Assembly (NCBI GenBank): GCA_024235395.1
Contig: JACKMK010000001.1
Span: 868,001-932,000, forward strand
Source of the DNA: Chromatiaceae bacterium
Lineage (GTDB): Bacteria; Pseudomonadota; Gammaproteobacteria; Chromatiales; Chromatiaceae
Reading direction: 5' to 3'
DNA length: 64,000 nt
In this document: positions 43,374 to 52,674 of the stretch, in pieces
How the letters are laid out: the number at the start of each line of letters is the position of its first letter
Numbering within the stretch: position 1 is the first letter of the stretch
The notes under the pieces: generated by a model
The model's input: only the letters and a program-made list of their open reading frames with translations
Database searches by the model: none
What the model was told of the DNA's origin: nothing
Translations under genes and position numbers: made by a program

Positions 43374-44304
43374 GCGGCTGCTCCCTGGTCTGACGCCCGT
43401 CCGGATGAACCAGCGTGATGCCCGGTTCATCGACCAGGCGGCCGATTTCTTGCACCTCGTGTCCGGCGGCGATCAACTCGGCACACACACCGTCGGCATC
43501 GGACGGCGCGACGCTGAACAGCAGCTCGTAGTCGTCGCCGCCGCTCAACGGGCCTTCCCAGCCGCGCTGCGCGACGTCCGCCGAGACCGCGGGCGACAGC
43601 GGCAAACGGGCGAGCTCCACCACCGCACCAATGCTGCTGGAGGCGCAGATATGGCCGAGATCGGCAAGCAGCCCGTCGGAGATGTCGATCGCTGCCGCCG
43701 CCCGGCCGCGCAACGCCCGTCCCAGTGCGACGCGCGGCATCGGCCGGTCGAGGCGTTGGCGTAACGCATCCGCCAGATGCTCGCCCCGCTGCTGCCGCGA
43801 CAGCGCGAGCGCGGCGTCACCGAGCGTGCCGCTGACGAACAGCCGTTGTCCAGCCCGGCCCGCATCGCGTCGTAGCGCGGCCTGGGCCTCGATGAACCCG
43901 TGCACCTGGACGGTGATGCTCAGCGGCCCGCGCGTCGTGTCCCCGCCGATCAGCTGTACTGCGTGTGCCGTGGCGAGCGCTGCGAAACCGGCCATGAACG
44001 CGGACAACCAATCAGCGTCCACCTCCGGCAAGGTCAATGCAAGGCTGGCCCAGGCCGGCTGCGCGCCGACCGCAGCGAGGTCGCTCAGGTTCACCGCGAG
44101 CGCCTTGTGGCCCAATGCCTCGGGATCGGCATCCCGCGCGAAGTGACGACCAGCGACCAGGGTATCCATGGTCACCGCAAGGCACTGGTCGGGCGGTGGA
44201 CTCAACAATGCACAATCGTCACCGATGCCGAGCAGCACATCGGCGCGTTCAGGCGTGGACCTGGAAAAATAGCGCCGGATGAGGTCGAACTCTGAGACGG
44301 GCAC
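43348..44304 (-). CDS. thiL: Thiamine-monophosphate kinase
   Basis: ThiL phosphorylates thiamine monophosphate to the active cofactor, thiamine diphosphate. The 318-residue protein has the ATP/Mg motifs LLGIGDDCALL, TMDTLVAGRHF, LIGGDTTRGP and AIDISDGLLADLG typical of the PurM-like family. It sits between nusB and pgpA as in most gammaproteobacteria. Confidence 0.95.
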   Translation of the reverse strand: MPVSEFDLIRRYFSRSTPERADVLLGIGDDCALLSPPPDQCLAVTMDTLVAGRHFARDADPEALGHKALAVNLSDLAAVGAQPAWASLALTLPEVDADWLSAFMAGFAALATAHAVQLIGGDTTRGPLSITVQVHGFIEAQAALRRDAGRAGQRLFVSGTLGDAALALSRQQRGEHLADALRQRLDRPMPRVALGRALRGRAAAAIDISDGLLADLGHICASSSIGAVVELARLPLSPAVSADVAQRGWEGPLSGGDDYELLFSVAPSDADGVCAELIAAGHEVQEIGRLVDEPGITLVHPDGRQTREQPRGFDHFLT

Positions 44305-44316
44305 GGCGCGGTGCTG

Positions 44317-44745
44317 TCAGCGGCGGGCCGACGTCTCCAGCGGCCGCAACGCGCGTGCCGCCTTGTCGAGCACGCCGTTCACGTATCGATGACCCTGCTC
44401 GGCGCCAAAGGTCTTCGCCAGCTCCACGGCCTCGTTGATCACGACGCGGTACGGTATCTCCGGATGCTCGAGGAGTTCGTAGGCGCCCAGGCGCAGAATG
44501 GCGCGTTCGACCGGATCCACCGATTCGAGTGCGCGATCGACCCAGGGTGCCAGCGCCGAGTCGAGTTCGCCGATGCGTGCCGGGACACCGCGCACCAGCT
44601 CGCTGAAATAGTCACCGTCGAATTTTTTTGCATCCTGCTCCAGCAGGAAATGCTCGATGATGGCACCGACGTCCTGGCCGGCCATCTGCCACTGGTACAA
44701 CGCCTGGATTGCCAGGCTGCGCGAACGACTGCGTTGCCGGCTCAC
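44317..44745 (-). CDS. nusB: Transcription antitermination factor NusB
   Basis: NusB binds boxA RNA with NusE and prevents premature termination in rRNA operons. The 142-residue protein begins SRQRSRSLAIQALYQWQM (with one extra Ser-Arg in the sequence) and contains LELAKTFG-like VELAKTFGAEQGHRYVNGVLDKAAR, the conserved C-terminal signature. It lies 12 bases after ribH. Confidence 0.94.
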   Translation of the reverse strand: MSRQRSRSRSLAIQALYQWQMAGQDVGAIIEHFLLEQDAKKFDGDYFSELVRGVPARIGELDSALAPWVDRALESVDPVERAILRLGAYELLEHPEIPYRVVINEAVELAKTFGAEQGHRYVNGVLDKAARALRPLETSARR

Positions 44746-44757
44746 CGCTGCATTACC

Positions 44758-45225
44758 TCACAACGCACGCAGCAGGTTGACCATTTCGATCGCGCTTGCC
44801 GCGGCCTCACCACCCTTGTTGCCGGCCTTGGTCCCGGCGCGTTCGATCGCCTGCTCGATGGTGTCCACGGTCAGCACGCCGAACGCGATCGGTACGCCAT
44901 GTTTCAGCGTGACCTGCGCCATCCCCTTGACACACTCCCCGGCAACGTACTCGAAGTGCGGCGTGCCGCCACGAATCACCGCGCCCAACGCGACGATCGC
45001 GTCGTAGTCGCCTTTGGCAGCGATCTTGTCGAGTACCAGAGGCATCTCGAACGCGCCCGGCAGGCGTACCACGGTGATGTCGGCATCGCGCGTCCCGTGA
45101 CGCTTCAGGGTGTCGATCGCACCGGCCTCGAGGCTGTCGACGACAAAGCTGTTCCAGCGCGCGACGACAACGCAGAAACGTGCGTTGGAGACGGTCAGAC
45201 CGCCCTCGATTGTCTTGATGCTCAT
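44758..45225 (-). CDS. ribH: 6,7-dimethyl-8-ribityllumazine synthase
   Basis: RibH joins the ribityl-pyrimidine and dihydroxybutanone phosphate to make lumazine, the riboflavin precursor. The 155-residue protein has VVARWNSFVVDSL, VRLPGAFEMPLV, ALGAVIRGGTPHFEYVA and FGVLTVDTIEQA, all family motifs. Cotranscribed with nusB and the ribBX gene. Confidence 0.95.
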   Translation of the reverse strand: MSIKTIEGGLTVSNARFCVVVARWNSFVVDSLEAGAIDTLKRHGTRDADITVVRLPGAFEMPLVLDKIAAKGDYDAIVALGAVIRGGTPHFEYVAGECVKGMAQVTLKHGVPIAFGVLTVDTIEQAIERAGTKAGNKGGEAAASAIEMVNLLRAL

Positions 45226-45259
45226 GCAGATTTCCTCTTGATATCTTCTGCCGGCCGGT

Positions 45260-46378
45260 TCAGTCGGTGCTGACGAACTCGACCACTTCCAATTCGAAGC
45301 CGGCCAGCGCGTGCAGATGCTTGGGCGCGCTCATCACCCGCATCTGACGGACGCCGAGGTCCGACAGGATCTGTGCGCCGACACCGATGGTGCGCAGGTC
45401 GTCGTCGCTGCCCTTCTGCTTGCGCTCCGGGATCGTGTCCTCGACGCCGTGCCATTTGTAGTCCTGGATGCGCTGGACAATGTCGCGTGCGGTATCGTAA
45501 TTGCGCAGCACGACGATCACCCCTTCGCCCTCAGCGGAAACCTGGTCCATGACCCGCCGCAGCGGCCAGCCACAATCACGCGTGCCCTCGAACAGATCGC
45601 ACAGCGAGTTCTGAACGTGCACGCGCACCAGCGTGGGCCTTTCCGGACTGATCTCGCCCTTGACCAGCGCCAGGTGCATCTCGTTGCCGATCACGTCCTG
45701 ATACGCGACCAACTGGAAATCCCCGTGCTGTGTCGTCAGGTTGCACGAGGTGACACGCTCGACGGTCTTTTCGTTCTTGATCCGGTACTGGATCAGATCG
45801 GCGATGGTCCCGATCTTCAGGTCATGCTGGGCGGCAAACACCTCGAGGTCCGGCCGCCGCGCCATGCTGCCATCCTCGTTGAGGATCTCGACGATCACCG
45901 CGCTGGGAGAGAATCCGGCCAGACGCGCGAGGTCGCAACCCGCCTCGGTGTGGCCGGCGCGGACCAGCACCCCGCCCGGCTGGGCCATCAGCGGAAAGAT
46001 GTGCCCCGGTTGTACAAGGTCCTGCGGCTGCGCGTCGGGCTTCACGGCGGCCAGCACCGTCGTCGCGCGATCGGCTGCCGAGATGCCGGTCGTCACCCCT
46101 TCGGCGGCCTCGATCGAAACGGTGAAATTGGTCGACTCGAGCTGATTGTCGGTATTGACCATCAGCGGCAGGCGCAACTGGCGGCAGCGCTCCTTGGTCA
46201 GCGTCAGACAGATCAGCCCGCGGCCGTACTTGGCCATGAAATTGATCGCGTGCGGTGATGTCGCCTCGGCGGCGATGATCAGATCGCCCTCGTTTTCGCG
46301 ATCCTCGTCATCCATGATGATGACCATGCGGCCCTGGCGCAGGTCTTCGATGATTTCTTCTGTCGAGTTGAGTTCCAT
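45260..46378 (-). CDS. ribBA: 3,4-dihydroxy-2-butanone 4-phosphate synthase with degenerate GTP cyclohydrolase II domain (RibBX)
   Basis: The 372-residue protein has an N-terminal DHBP synthase domain with the catalytic DDEDRENEGDLI and GHTEAGCDLARLAG motifs intact. The C-terminal half aligns to GTP cyclohydrolase II, but the zinc-binding set (Cys-x10-Cys-x-Cys in E. coli RibA) is reduced: the region reads NSLCDLFEGTRDCGWPL. It therefore probably lacks cyclohydrolase activity, like the RibBX hybrids known in other proteobacteria, and a separate RibA is expected elsewhere. Start is the ATG giving MELNSTEEIIEDLR. Confidence 0.92.
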   Translation of the reverse strand: MELNSTEEIIEDLRQGRMVIIMDDEDRENEGDLIIAAEATSPHAINFMAKYGRGLICLTLTKERCRQLRLPLMVNTDNQLESTNFTVSIEAAEGVTTGISAADRATTVLAAVKPDAQPQDLVQPGHIFPLMAQPGGVLVRAGHTEAGCDLARLAGFSPSAVIVEILNEDGSMARRPDLEVFAAQHDLKIGTIADLIQYRIKNEKTVERVTSCNLTTQHGDFQLVAYQDVIGNEMHLALVKGEISPERPTLVRVHVQNSLCDLFEGTRDCGWPLRRVMDQVSAEGEGVIVVLRNYDTARDIVQRIQDYKWHGVEDTIPERKQKGSDDDLRTIGVGAQILSDLGVRQMRVMSAPKHLHALAGFELEVVEFVSTD

Positions 46379-46444
46379 GCTGATGCAACGGATGTGGCAA
46401 ACGGTACAGTTTACCAGTCCTCGCCCGGGGGAGAGAATGCCCAG

Positions 46445-47089
46445 ATGACCGAAATCGAAGGCGTCATCAAATATCGGCTCGACTACCGACCCGGCGATCT
46501 GCCGGGCGGGGTCGATCTGCGCGCCCTTCAGGACTGGTTTTCGCGCTGCCGGGCGTACGGCCTGATCGGCCGCGACCCCCAGCGCTACCAGGGTCTGGCA
46601 TTCGGCAACATCAGCCAGCGTGCCGCAACGGGTTTTGTGATCTCCGGCACCCAGACCGGCGCCCTGGACGCCCTTCGCGCCGATCAACTGGCGTGGGTCA
46701 AGACGTTAGATCCGGACCGCAATACCCTCAGCGCGACCGGTCCGGCACGGCCCTCGTCAGAGGCGATGACCCATGGACAGGTGTACCGGGCGCTGCGGTC
46801 GGTGGGCGCAGTGATCCACGCGCACTCACCGGCGATCTGGCGGCACGCGGACGCGCTGGGCATACCGAAGACCGCGGAGTCGGCGGCCTACGGCACCCCC
46901 GAAATGGCCGCCGAGGTGACCCGGCTGCTGGACGCCGTCCCCACGGCCGACCATGGACTGTTCGCCATGGGTGGCCACGAGGACGGGGTGGTCGCTTTTG
47001 CCCGGGACATGGCGAGCGCCGGCCGATTGCTGCTGGCCACCGAGGACCGCGCGCGCCGCCTCGCCAATCGGCGGAACATACATGCCTGA
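46445..47089 (+). CDS. Class II aldolase/adducin-family protein
   Basis: The 214-residue protein has the zinc-enzyme pattern of fuculose-phosphate aldolase and MtnB-like dehydratases: FGNIS near the start, SSEAMTH, the metal histidines in IHAHSPAIW, and a third in DHGLFAMGG. The exact reaction cannot be told; MtnB-like methylthioribulose dehydratase or a sugar aldolase are possible. It overlaps the next gene by 8 bases and lies inside the riboflavin gene region on the opposite strand. Confidence 0.85.
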   Translation: MTEIEGVIKYRLDYRPGDLPGGVDLRALQDWFSRCRAYGLIGRDPQRYQGLAFGNISQRAATGFVISGTQTGALDALRADQLAWVKTLDPDRNTLSATGPARPSSEAMTHGQVYRALRSVGAVIHAHSPAIWRHADALGIPKTAESAAYGTPEMAAEVTRLLDAVPTADHGLFAMGGHEDGVVAFARDMASAGRLLLATEDRARRLANRRNIHA

Positions 47090-48014
47090 GCAGCACACAC
47101 AGTCCGCTCCCCGATCGGTGTCGTTGGTGCTGGGCGGCGGCGGCGCACGCGGCCTGGCCCACATCGGCGTCGTGCGCGTGCTCGAACGTCACGGCTGGAA
47201 GATCGGATCGATCGCCGGCAGTTCGATCGGCGCCCTGATCGGCGGCTTCTACGCGGCCGGCAAACTCGACGATTACGCCGAATGGGTACAGGCGCTGACC
47301 GAGTTCAACGTGTTGCGCTATTTCGACATCGCCTGGGGCGGAGCCGGTCTGCTCAAGGGGGAGATGCTGATGCAGACCCTGCAGGCATTCGTCGGCAAAC
47401 ACCGCATCGAAGACCTGCCGATCCCGCTGACCATCGTCGCCACCGACGTATTGAATCGCAAGGAGGTATGGCTGCGGCGCGGTGACCTGTTCGACGCGAT
47501 CCGTGCCTCGATCGCCGTACCCACCGTATTCACCCCGCACCGGGTGAACGGTCGACCCCTGCTCGACGGTGGCATCCTGAATCCTGTGCCGATCGCACCG
47601 ACACTGCACGACGCCACCGATACGATCATCGCGGTCAGCCTGTCGGGCGTGCCGAGCCGGGTCGGCGGCAGAAGCCGCCGCCACGTCGAGCAGCAGGCGG
47701 AACAAAAACCGCGCGGCCGCTATCAACAGAAAATCGATGCATTCATCGACCAACTGCAGACACGCCTCGGCCTCAGCAATGGTCAAACTGCGGAAGAACC
47801 CAACCTGTCGATCACCGACGCGGCACTGTTGTCGCTGGACGCGATGCAGGCGACCATCGCCCGCTGCATGCTCGCCGCCTATCCACCCGACCTGCTGATC
47901 GAGATCCCGATCAATACCTGCGGGGCGCACGAATTCTATCGCGCGAGCGAAGTGATCCAGGCGGGCGAGTACTGGGCCGAACAGGCGATTCAGCGGTTTG
48001 CCGGGCGCGGCTGA
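47082..48014 (+). CDS. Patatin-like phospholipase (RssA-like)
   Basis: The 310-residue protein has the patatin oxyanion motif LVLGGGGARGLAHIGV, the nucleophile GSSIGAL, and the catalytic aspartate in LLDGGILNPVP. It is a putative cytoplasmic or peripheral membrane acyl hydrolase, with no signal peptide. It starts inside the end of the aldolase gene, so they form one unit. It converges on ribE with a 12-base gap. Confidence 0.9.
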   Translation: MPEQHTQSAPRSVSLVLGGGGARGLAHIGVVRVLERHGWKIGSIAGSSIGALIGGFYAAGKLDDYAEWVQALTEFNVLRYFDIAWGGAGLLKGEMLMQTLQAFVGKHRIEDLPIPLTIVATDVLNRKEVWLRRGDLFDAIRASIAVPTVFTPHRVNGRPLLDGGILNPVPIAPTLHDATDTIIAVSLSGVPSRVGGRSRRHVEQQAEQKPRGRYQQKIDAFIDQLQTRLGLSNGQTAEEPNLSITDAALLSLDAMQATIARCMLAAYPPDLLIEIPINTCGAHEFYRASEVIQAGEYWAEQAIQRFAGRG

Positions 48015-48026
48015 GCGAACTGCGAA

Positions 48027-48689
48027 TCAGCGGCGAACCAGTCCGACGCGTTCCAGCAGCGCGAGGTCGAGCGTGCCTCCATCCGCACTGGCCGCATCGT
48101 CGCCGAGCACCAGGCGTTCGAGATAGCGCGCGATCAGATCCACTTCGAGATTCACCTGACGACCCACGTCGTAACCATCGATGATGGTCTCGTGCAGCGT
48201 GTGCGGGACGATGTTGAGTTCGAAGCGTCGACCCTGCACCGCATTCACCGTCAGACTGGTGCCGTCGACGGTGATCGACCCCTTGTGCGCGATGTAACGC
48301 GCCAACGCCTGCGGCGCTTCGATCGCGAAACGTACCGACCGCGCATCGTCGTGACGTTCGACGACCTGCCCAAGTCCATCGACATGGCCGGAGACCATAT
48401 GGCCGCCGAGCCGTGACGCCAGGGTCAACGCCTTTTCCAGGTTGACCCGTGACCCCGGCGCCAACTGGCCGAGACTGGTCAGCGACAGGGTCTCGCGCGA
48501 CACGTCGGCGGCAAAACCGTCGCCGGGCAGCTGCACGACGGTCAGGCAGACCCCGTTGACGGCAATGCTGTCGCCCAGCGCCACATCGGCGAGGTCGAGC
48601 TTGCCGGTGCGCAGGCGCAGCCTGATGTCCCCGCCGCGCGGCTCCAGCACCGCGACCTCGCCTATTGCCTCGATGATCCCCGTGAACAT
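48027..48689 (-). CDS. ribE: Riboflavin synthase alpha subunit
   Basis: The enzyme dismutates two lumazine molecules into riboflavin. The 220-residue protein is made of two similar barrels, starting MFTGIIEAIGEV and with GVCLTVVQL, GHMVSGHVDG and the second-barrel DGTSLTVNAV, as in all riboflavin synthases. It is separated from ribD by a plus-strand chemoreceptor gene and from ribBX by the aldolase-patatin pair. Confidence 0.95.
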   Translation of the reverse strand: MFTGIIEAIGEVAVLEPRGGDIRLRLRTGKLDLADVALGDSIAVNGVCLTVVQLPGDGFAADVSRETLSLTSLGQLAPGSRVNLEKALTLASRLGGHMVSGHVDGLGQVVERHDDARSVRFAIEAPQALARYIAHKGSITVDGTSLTVNAVQGRRFELNIVPHTLHETIIDGYDVGRQVNLEVDLIARYLERLVLGDDAASADGGTLDLALLERVGLVRR

Positions 48690-48750
48690 GCAGGCTTCCC
48701 GTTACGAATGTGATAAATCCTTATTTTACCGGTTAAGCACGACGGCTGGC

Positions 48751-48777
48751 TCAGGTTTCGCAACGCCGGGCCGATGC
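48751..48777 (+). promoter_or_regulatory. Sigma-28 (FliA)-type promoter for the chemoreceptor gene
   Basis: TCAGGTTT and GCCGATGC are separated by exactly 11 bases, close to the E. coli motility consensus TAAAGTTT-N11-GCCGATAA (six of eight matches in each box). It lies 38 bases before the chemoreceptor start. This fits the usual control of chemotaxis receptors by the flagellar sigma factor. Confidence 0.6.
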
Positions 48778-48815
48778 GGTTGGGCATAGCGATCTACGGG
48801 AACGGAGTCGTGGTA

Positions 48816-50843
48816 ATGCTCAAGGTTGGTGCAAGAATCGGTGTCGGGTACCTGTCGATGGCGGTACTGATGATCGCCATCGGCCTGGCCGGCCTGCTGT
48901 CGGCGGAACGGATCAGCGATGCGCTCGCCCGGATCTCCGGTCCGGTGGACGCCACGGTGACGGCGGTCGACAGCGCGATACGCGGGTCCTTGACGCAGAT
49001 GATCGGCGTCGACATGGCACTCGCCGGACGCACCGCGAAGGCCACCGAAAATATCGACGCAGGTCGCAGCCTGGCGACCAAGGCGTTCGACGACCTGCGC
49101 AGTGCGGGCCTGGTACCGCTCGACCAGCTCGAACAGATGCAGCGCAAGATGGCCGCGTTCGACGAAGTGCGCCAGTCGTTGATCGCGCTTCACAACGACT
49201 TTGCGCTCCGCTATGCCGCCTTACTGCAGACCATCAACGACACCAAGGACCTGCTGCTGACGATCGAGGAACGCGCCAGCCAGGCGCTGGTCAACCTGGA
49301 ATGGAACGCCAGCACCACGGCGGCCGAAGACACCGATGCCACCAGTACCGAGGAATGGGCGATCGTCGGGGCGACCTCGGATGCGCGCCTGGCCTTGATG
49401 ACCCGCCTTTTCGATTTCCGCCAGTTGCAGGATGACCCGGAGAATAGTGACCTGCTGCGCGCGGCCGCGACCAGCCTCGGCGACCTCGAGGTCTATATCG
49501 ACCAACTCGCCGAGTCGGATTCACTGAAAGGGCGTACGGTCAACAAGGGACCCTTCGCCGGACAGACGTTCGACAGCGCGCTCAAGACCTTGCTGCAGGA
49601 CAACAGGGCGCGCTTCGACGGCGCCCTGCACACACACATCGCAGTACGCGACATGCGTCAGCACTACAGCGATGTCGCAGAGGCACTGATGGCCGATGCA
49701 CGCCGCATCGAGGACGCCAGCCGCGGGATCGTGGCCGATCAACTGACCGAAAGTGCGCAGATCCGCAACTCTGCCGTCAAATGGGTTTCCGGGCTGTTCG
49801 TGATCGGACTGCTGACGGCACTCGTGGCCTATCTGCTCAGCATCCGCACCATCGCACGGCCACTGCGCGAGGTCGCCGGACGCATGTTCGAGATTGCACG
49901 CGGCGATGGCGATCTGACCGCACGCCTCGAGTTCAAGGGACGCGACGAGATCGGCCAGGTCGCCACCTCGTTCAACGAGTTTGTCGCAAAGATACGCAAT
50001 ACCCTCGGCGAGGTCCGGTCGGCGGTACAGCAGCTGTCCCAGGCGTCGGAGGCGGTAAACGGGCTCAGCCACGCAAACCTCGAACGCTCGCGCCGACAGC
50101 AGGGGGAAACGGCACAGATCGCCGCGGCCACCCAGCAGATGACACACACCGCTTCGCAGGTCGTCGACGCCGCCAAACACGGCCTGAACAACGCCAACCA
50201 GGCGCACCAGGAGGCCAATGCCGGGCACGGCACCGTCGACGATACGCTGCAGGCGATCCGCACGCTCGGTGCGCAGGTCGAGTCGGCTGCCGCGACGATC
50301 CGGTCGCTGGAGCAGGAGAGCGATGCGATCGGCAAGGTGATCGACGTCATCGAGGGCATCGCCGAGCAGACCAACCTGCTGGCCCTGAACGCGGCGATCG
50401 AGGCCGCCCGGGCGGGAGAACACGGCCGCGGCTTTTCGGTCGTGGCCGACGAGGTCCGCACGCTCGCGACGCGCACCCAGCAGTCTACAACCGAGATCCT
50501 ACGAATGGTGGAACGACTCCAGCATCAGGCGGGCGCGGCGGCCAAATCCATGGCGGCCAGCAGCGCGATGGCCAGTGACACGGTCCAACGCGGCGAGCGC
50601 ACCGGCGCATCGTTCGGCAACATCGTCGGTGCGGTAGCGGGTATCCAGGAGACCAACCAGCAGATCGAACGCGCCGCATCGGAGCAGTTCGCGGTCGCGG
50701 AGGACATCTCGCAGAGCCTGGTGCGAATCAACAACGACGGCGAGGCGCTGGTCGCTGACAACGACAAGCTCAGCGCGTCGGCCGGCAGCCTGACCGCGTT
50801 GTCGCAACAACTCGCAGGGTTGGTCAATCAGTTCCGGACCTGA
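48816..50843 (+). CDS. Methyl-accepting chemotaxis protein
   Basis: The 675-residue receptor has membrane helices at about 9-29 and 325-347 enclosing a helical periplasmic sensor of about 290 residues, a HAMP domain, and a cytoplasmic signalling domain with the CheW/CheA hairpin IEGIAEQTNLLALNAA continuing into RAGEHGRGFSVVADEVR. The ATG with GGAG eight bases upstream was chosen. Its 3' end overlaps ribD by 20 bases, convergently. A FliA-type promoter precedes it, so motility is implied. Confidence 0.92.
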   Translation: MLKVGARIGVGYLSMAVLMIAIGLAGLLSAERISDALARISGPVDATVTAVDSAIRGSLTQMIGVDMALAGRTAKATENIDAGRSLATKAFDDLRSAGLVPLDQLEQMQRKMAAFDEVRQSLIALHNDFALRYAALLQTINDTKDLLLTIEERASQALVNLEWNASTTAAEDTDATSTEEWAIVGATSDARLALMTRLFDFRQLQDDPENSDLLRAAATSLGDLEVYIDQLAESDSLKGRTVNKGPFAGQTFDSALKTLLQDNRARFDGALHTHIAVRDMRQHYSDVAEALMADARRIEDASRGIVADQLTESAQIRNSAVKWVSGLFVIGLLTALVAYLLSIRTIARPLREVAGRMFEIARGDGDLTARLEFKGRDEIGQVATSFNEFVAKIRNTLGEVRSAVQQLSQASEAVNGLSHANLERSRRQQGETAQIAAATQQMTHTASQVVDAAKHGLNNANQAHQEANAGHGTVDDTLQAIRTLGAQVESAAATIRSLEQESDAIGKVIDVIEGIAEQTNLLALNAAIEAARAGEHGRGFSVVADEVRTLATRTQQSTTEILRMVERLQHQAGAAAKSMAASSAMASDTVQRGERTGASFGNIVGAVAGIQETNQQIERAASEQFAVAEDISQSLVRINNDGEALVADNDKLSASAGSLTALSQQLAGLVNQFRT

Positions 50844-51972
50844 CCCGGGGCAGCAGTGTCAGGCGCAGGTCTGCGCCCACCCGGCGAACATCGTGCAGCG
50901 CCAATTCGATGCGCTGCTGCATGGTTTCGAGACCGGGCAGATCGACCAGGCCACGTGCCGCATGCCCCATCAGATGCGGTGCCAGATAGACGATCAACTC
51001 GTCGACCAATCCCGCCTCGATGAACCGCCCGGCCAACGTCGGACCGCTCTCCACCAGCAATTCGTTGACGCCGCGCGCGGCGAGCGCCTGCAACAGGCGC
51101 TGCAGATCGATCCGCCCGCCAAGCTGCGGCAGGCGAACGACCTCGGCGCCGACCGCGCGCAGTTCCTGCTCGGACTCCTGCGCGGCGCCATCGCCGCATA
51201 CCACCAGGGTGTCGCCGGGCAGATGCAGCAGGCGGGCACGTGGGGGCGTGCGCAGACGGGTATCCACGACCACACGCAGCGGCTGCCGCAGGTCGGCGTC
51301 CGACTCGACCCCCGGCAACGACTCGCTACCGAGGCGCACATTCAGCGAGGGATCATCGGCCAACAGCGTGCCGATGCCCGTCACGATCGCGCTGCTGCGC
51401 GCGCGCAACAGCTGCACGTCGTGGCGCGCGGCATCCCCGGTGATCCACTTGCTCTCGCCACTGGCCATCGCAGTGCGACCGTCCAGGCTCATCGCCAGTT
51501 TGCAGCGCACCAGGGGCCGGTTGTCGCGCATGCGCCGCAGGAAACCGGGATTGAGTGCCTGGGCATCCCCGGCGAGCAACCCCACCCGGGTCTCGATACC
51601 GGCGGCACGCAGCAAAGCCAGTCCACCGCCGGCCACCAGCGGATTCGGATCGGCGATCGCCGCGACGACCCGCGCCACACCGGCTTCGACCAACGCCTCC
51701 GCGCACGGCGGCGTACGGCCATGGTGCGCGCAAGGCTCGAGCGTGACATAGGCCGTCGCACCCTGAGCCGCAGCGCCTGCCGCCTGCAAAGCGATGCGTT
51801 CCGCATGCGCCTGCCCCGCTTTGCGGTGCCAGCCCTCGCCGACGACCTCGCCATCGCGCACCAGTACGCAGCCCACGCAGGGGTTGGGGTCCGTGGTGTA
51901 ACGACCGCGCTCGGCCAGGCGCAGCGCACGTGCCATGAACCGGTGATCGGCGGCGTCGAACTCAGTCTGCAT
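50824..51972 (-). CDS. ribD: Bifunctional pyrimidine deaminase/reductase of riboflavin synthesis
   Basis: RibD deaminates and reduces the ribosylamino-pyrimidine intermediate. The 382-residue protein has the zinc deaminase motif HAERIAL and PCAHHGRTPPCAEAL, and a reductase half (ITGDAARHDVQLLRARSSAIVTG, LVESGPTLAGRFI). Downstream of nrdR, as is usual. Starts at ATG giving MQTEFDAADHRFMARAL. Confidence 0.94.
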   Translation of the reverse strand: MQTEFDAADHRFMARALRLAERGRYTTDPNPCVGCVLVRDGEVVGEGWHRKAGQAHAERIALQAAGAAAQGATAYVTLEPCAHHGRTPPCAEALVEAGVARVVAAIADPNPLVAGGGLALLRAAGIETRVGLLAGDAQALNPGFLRRMRDNRPLVRCKLAMSLDGRTAMASGESKWITGDAARHDVQLLRARSSAIVTGIGTLLADDPSLNVRLGSESLPGVESDADLRQPLRVVVDTRLRTPPRARLLHLPGDTLVVCGDGAAQESEQELRAVGAEVVRLPQLGGRIDLQRLLQALAARGVNELLVESGPTLAGRFIEAGLVDELIVYLAPHLMGHAARGLVDLPGLETMQQRIELALHDVRRVGADLRLTLLPRVRSGTD

Positions 51973-52027
51973 CGGGGATCGGGGGCCGGCGTCGGCTTGG
52001 CGCGACGGGATACGCGTCGTCGGTCAT

Positions 52028-52531
52028 CTAGTTGTCTTCGTCGAGCAGATCGAGCTGCTGACGACGCGCCTCCGGTGTCAGTTGGCGCTCCAGTTTCTCG
52101 ATCTCCTCGCGGAACGCATTGACGTCCTCGAACTGGCGGTACACCGATGCAAACCGGACATAGGCGACCTGATCGAGCTTCTGCAACTCGTCCATCACCA
52201 GTTCGCCGATCTTGCGCGACGAAACCTCGCCCTCGCCGCCCGCCATCAGCCGGCGGGTGATGTGGTTGATCGCGGCATCGATCATCTCGGTCGATACCGG
52301 ACGTTTCTCCAGTGCCCGTTCGATGCCGGCACGCAGTTTGCGGCCGTCGAAGTTCACCCTTCGGCCGTCGCTCTTGACGACCCGCGGCAGGTTCAGCTCG
52401 GCCGTCTCGTAGGTCGTGAAACGCTCCTTGCAGACCATGCACTCACGACGTCGCCTGACCTGATCGCCGTCACCGTGGAGGCGCGAGTCGACGACCTTGG
52501 TATCCTGGGCGCCGCAGAATGGACAGCGCAT
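52028..52531 (-). CDS. nrdR: Transcriptional repressor NrdR
   Basis: NrdR is a nucleotide-binding repressor of ribonucleotide reductase genes. The 167-residue protein has a zinc ribbon with Cys3, Cys6, Cys31 and Cys34, followed by an ATP-cone domain (VKSDGRRVNFDGRKLRAGIERALEKRP). It lies between glyA and ribD, the classic arrangement. Confidence 0.96.
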   Translation of the reverse strand: MRCPFCGAQDTKVVDSRLHGDGDQVRRRRECMVCKERFTTYETAELNLPRVVKSDGRRVNFDGRKLRAGIERALEKRPVSTEMIDAAINHITRRLMAGGEGEVSSRKIGELVMDELQKLDQVAYVRFASVYRQFEDVNAFREEIEKLERQLTPEARRQQLDLLDEDN

Positions 52532-52674
52532 GGATCAGCCCCCCCGGGCGCGGTGCGCACCACGCCGGCTGAATCGGAAGCAGGCAACGCGACCGCCGGG
52601 GCCGCCTACCTGCTGAACAGACGAGATTCGCCGCACAATGCCGTCCCAAGTGACCTGCCTGCCCGCAGCTCCCG

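Noticed and set aside
46379..46444. Possible FMN riboswitch before the ribBX gene
   Set aside because: Only 66 bases separate the divergent genes, too short for an FMN aptamer, and no conserved element is visible.
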